A stretch of DNA of 64,000 nt, from the NCBI GenBank assembly GCA_018881555.1, contig JACAXG010000012.1, positions 5,444,087-5,508,086 of the forward strand. Direction: 5' to 3'. Shown here piece by piece: positions 61,861 to 64,000 of the stretch. How positions within the stretch are numbered: the stretch's first letter is position 1; every line of letters starts with the position of its first letter. The position numbers and the translations under genes are program-made. This DNA comes from Amblyornis subalaris (Eukaryota; Chordata; Aves; Passeriformes; Ptilonorhynchidae). The notes beneath the pieces were generated by a model that searched no databases, had not been told where the DNA came from, and saw only the letters and a program-made list of their open reading frames with translations.

Positions 61861-63840
61861 GGGTCACAGACCATTTTCACTTATTTTGATCATAAGACAG
61901 TGGAATCAGTATTTAGCAATAATTTGTTGAGCCAGCTTGTGAAAGGCAACAATATTTTGCAGTACTCAGAACCTAACTGTAGTAGCAGCTCTGACTGAGA
62001 AATCAAGTTGTAACTATGACATGCTGAGTGCTCAGATAACTGTTATTTTGACAGACTGGCCCAGATTCTCATCTCATTTCTTGAGAGAAATGCTGTATTA
62101 TTTCATAAGAGAACTCCTGCAATACCCATTTATGTCAAAATAAGAACATAATGCAGACTTGCAGTCAAGGATAATCGAAATTTCTTTCAAAAAAAATTCT
62201 GTGTTATGCTTGCACCTTGAGAAACCTGCTAGTGTTGGGGTCAAAGTTTCAAAGTTTGCAGTTTGTGAGGGAATATTTTTTTCTTTATTCTTGCTGTATT
62301 AACAGAATTATAATTTGGGTTTTGATGTTTTCAAAGGTGGACATAAATTTATTTTATTTCTGCCTTTGCAGTGTAAAGGAATGGGTGCAATGCTATCAAA
62401 CTATAAGCATATGGAGGGAAGGCAATACTAACCCTGTGCTTTTCCTGGTGACTTTCAACTGATTGAGCAACTAGGTCAGAAGAAATGTGTCTCTCTCTTC
62501 TTTATCCAAGGGAAAAAAATATGTGATAACTAACATTGCTCCAAATTCCTTCAGCCATTTACATCTTTAATGCTTTCCAATTTTGATAAGAAGTATTCAT
62601 GCACAGCAGTGATAAGTAGAAGTGTGCATTAGATTTCCATTACCTGTAATTCCCTCCTAAGACCTAGAATCTCATATTACAAACACAAACATCAGAAAAA
62701 AACATTCAGTTTTGCTCATGTAGGACTGAGCTACTAAAGCGAAAAACTGGGCTACAAGTCTTCCTAGAACAGACTACTGGAAAGTGATGTTTTTGTTATT
62801 TCCTGCTGGGCCAGAAATACTACAAAGAGTAAGTTGAATAAGCAGAAATGCTAGAAAACCACAAGAACTGCTTGGTCTTTGAACATTGCACTCAGGTGTA
62901 TAGCAGAAGCAAAAGGTGCAGCCTGGGCCTGGGGGCAAGACCAGCCAAAATGGAAAATGGTAGCCTGGATTCCAGGGTGTATTTTGCAAGAAACTGAGGC
63001 TTCTTTGTGTATCCAGAACAGCTTTATCCATCTATTATTTACCCAAATATTGAGCAGCTTCTGATTTCTATGTTCTATGTGGGAACTCAGTACTGGCTCT
63101 GTATGTATTTTCTAAGATGACACACAGTGTATTGTATAGCTCAGTTCTCATGAAACATTTGTAAGCTGCTGACAGATAACACATCTTGAGAAAATATCCA
63201 GTATCCAGGTTCCTTCAAAAGAAAACAACAATTTCATTTCTACTCTGTGACCTCTGTAGTTAGAATGTGCCAGGTTTAGCAGTTACCAGTCCATTGCTAA
63301 TGTTTACAGTACTGAAATCCAGATGTGCTACTACTAGTGGTCATCATCAGGTTTCCCAAGGTCCATAAGATCCATATTTTAAGTCTTGATGGCAAAAGAT
63401 AAAAAGATAACTTCAAATGTTTTGTCAGAAAATTAGCAGAGCTAAAAGGAGAAAAAAAAAGAACAAATCTTTTCTTAAAAGAATNTTTCTCTAAAACAAG
63501 TTGAACTCATGTACCAAGAATTTTTTACAATCATAGCAAGTGCCATATGGTTAGCTAATATCTGATGGGCACTGGTGTTTTAGCACTCTCATTTATGTTT
63601 TGCGCTGTACTCTAGCAGATGAGCTGATTCACCCTAGTTTCAATTTGTCTTACTCCTGACTGTATTAATTTTTTATCAATTAATAAACCTTGCACACATT
63701 TCTACAGTCTTGATGATGACTTTTAGCACATCTGATCTTGTTCTGACGGAAGACTACAACAAAGTAGTAAATAAATATGAACTTGTCTCCAGCTATTTAT
63801 CCTTTCTTTACAAAAGCTGTATTCATACTCTCCTTGTCCA
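61861..63840. other. AT-rich non-coding stretch, no gene seen
   Basis: About 2 kb. The phrase GGCCCAGATTCTCATCTCAT at about 62059-62078 resembles a phrase common in old amniote palindromic repeats. No other feature. N at 63485. Confidence 0.5.
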
Positions 63841-64000
63841 TCATTTGGCGTGGTATTGGCTGGGTGACTTTTGTCCTAATTCCCGACTTCAGAGCTGGGA
63901 TCAGCAAACAGAGGAACACCCTGAGCACCTCTCGAGCTGTGACCTCCAGGAAAGAGTTCCTCTCCCACCAACTGGAGGATTTCTGTCCCAGGGTCCCAAA
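63841..64000. other. GC-richer right edge, cut by window
   Basis: Composition rises sharply over the last 150 bases. It may be the start of an exon, LTR or other element continuing outside the window. Nothing assignable from the part seen. Confidence 0.2.

Noticed and set aside
1..64000. CRISPR arrays, operons, toxin-antitoxin or phage-like systems
   Set aside because: No spaced identical repeats, no dense co-directional ORFs and no ribosome-binding sites; the window is vertebrate DNA.
1..64000. tRNA, rRNA or snRNA genes
   Set aside because: No cloverleaf with A and B boxes, and no rRNA or snRNA core sequence, was recognised by eye; a covariance-model search would be needed to exclude small ones.

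Overview
This window looks like ordinary AT-rich nuclear DNA from a bird. The clearest evidence is a CR1 (chicken repeat 1) LINE 3' end at about 16896-17272, inverted, with the CATAGAAT-type terminal octamer typical of avian CR1. A second short CR1 piece lies at about 57721-57868. LTR sequences of the kinds found in bird genomes support this. Nothing points to bacteria, archaea or plasmid DNA: there are no operons, ribosome-binding sites or dense long ORFs, and the longest ORF is about 150 codons. About 33 isolated single Ns suggest a draft assembly with masked or ambiguous positions.

I find no protein-coding gene I can support. The open frames are short, unrelated to each other, mutually overlapping and mostly without recognisable motifs. 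Several are direct artefacts of repeats: poly-Leu from an ATT microsatellite, Lys/Gly/Arg or Phe/Pro/Ser runs from a GGAAA microsatellite, and antisense CR1. The window is best read as an intergenic or deep intronic tract. A weak candidate exon at 26731-26835 is the only splice-flanked open segment I would check.

Layout. 1-420 is a GC-richer patch with a minus-strand AATAAA. 420-15400 is AT-rich unique sequence with small repeats. 15429-15452 is a dense C tract with G-quadruplex potential on the minus strand. 15905-16302 is a compact minus-strand LTR with TATA box and polyadenylation signal, followed (in its upstream direction) by what may be a scrap of retroviral interior. 16896-17272 is the CR1. 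22150-22450 is rich in homeodomain-type TAAT motifs. 25190-25500 is a purine tract with about 18 copies of a pentamer. 35280-36747 is an intact solo LTR of 1,468 bp with TGTCA...TGACA ends and a 5-bp target duplication (CACTT). 36903-37000 is the 5' end of another LTR. 40612-40706 is a compound trinucleotide microsatellite. 57721-57868 is the second CR1. 60880-61860 is GC-richer. The rest holds no feature I can name.

The strongest discovery-type observation is the complete solo LTR with verifiable ends and target duplication. No undescribed gene system is visible. Family names for the LTRs, conservation of the possible enhancers, and the host gene (if any) all need database comparison that could not be run here.
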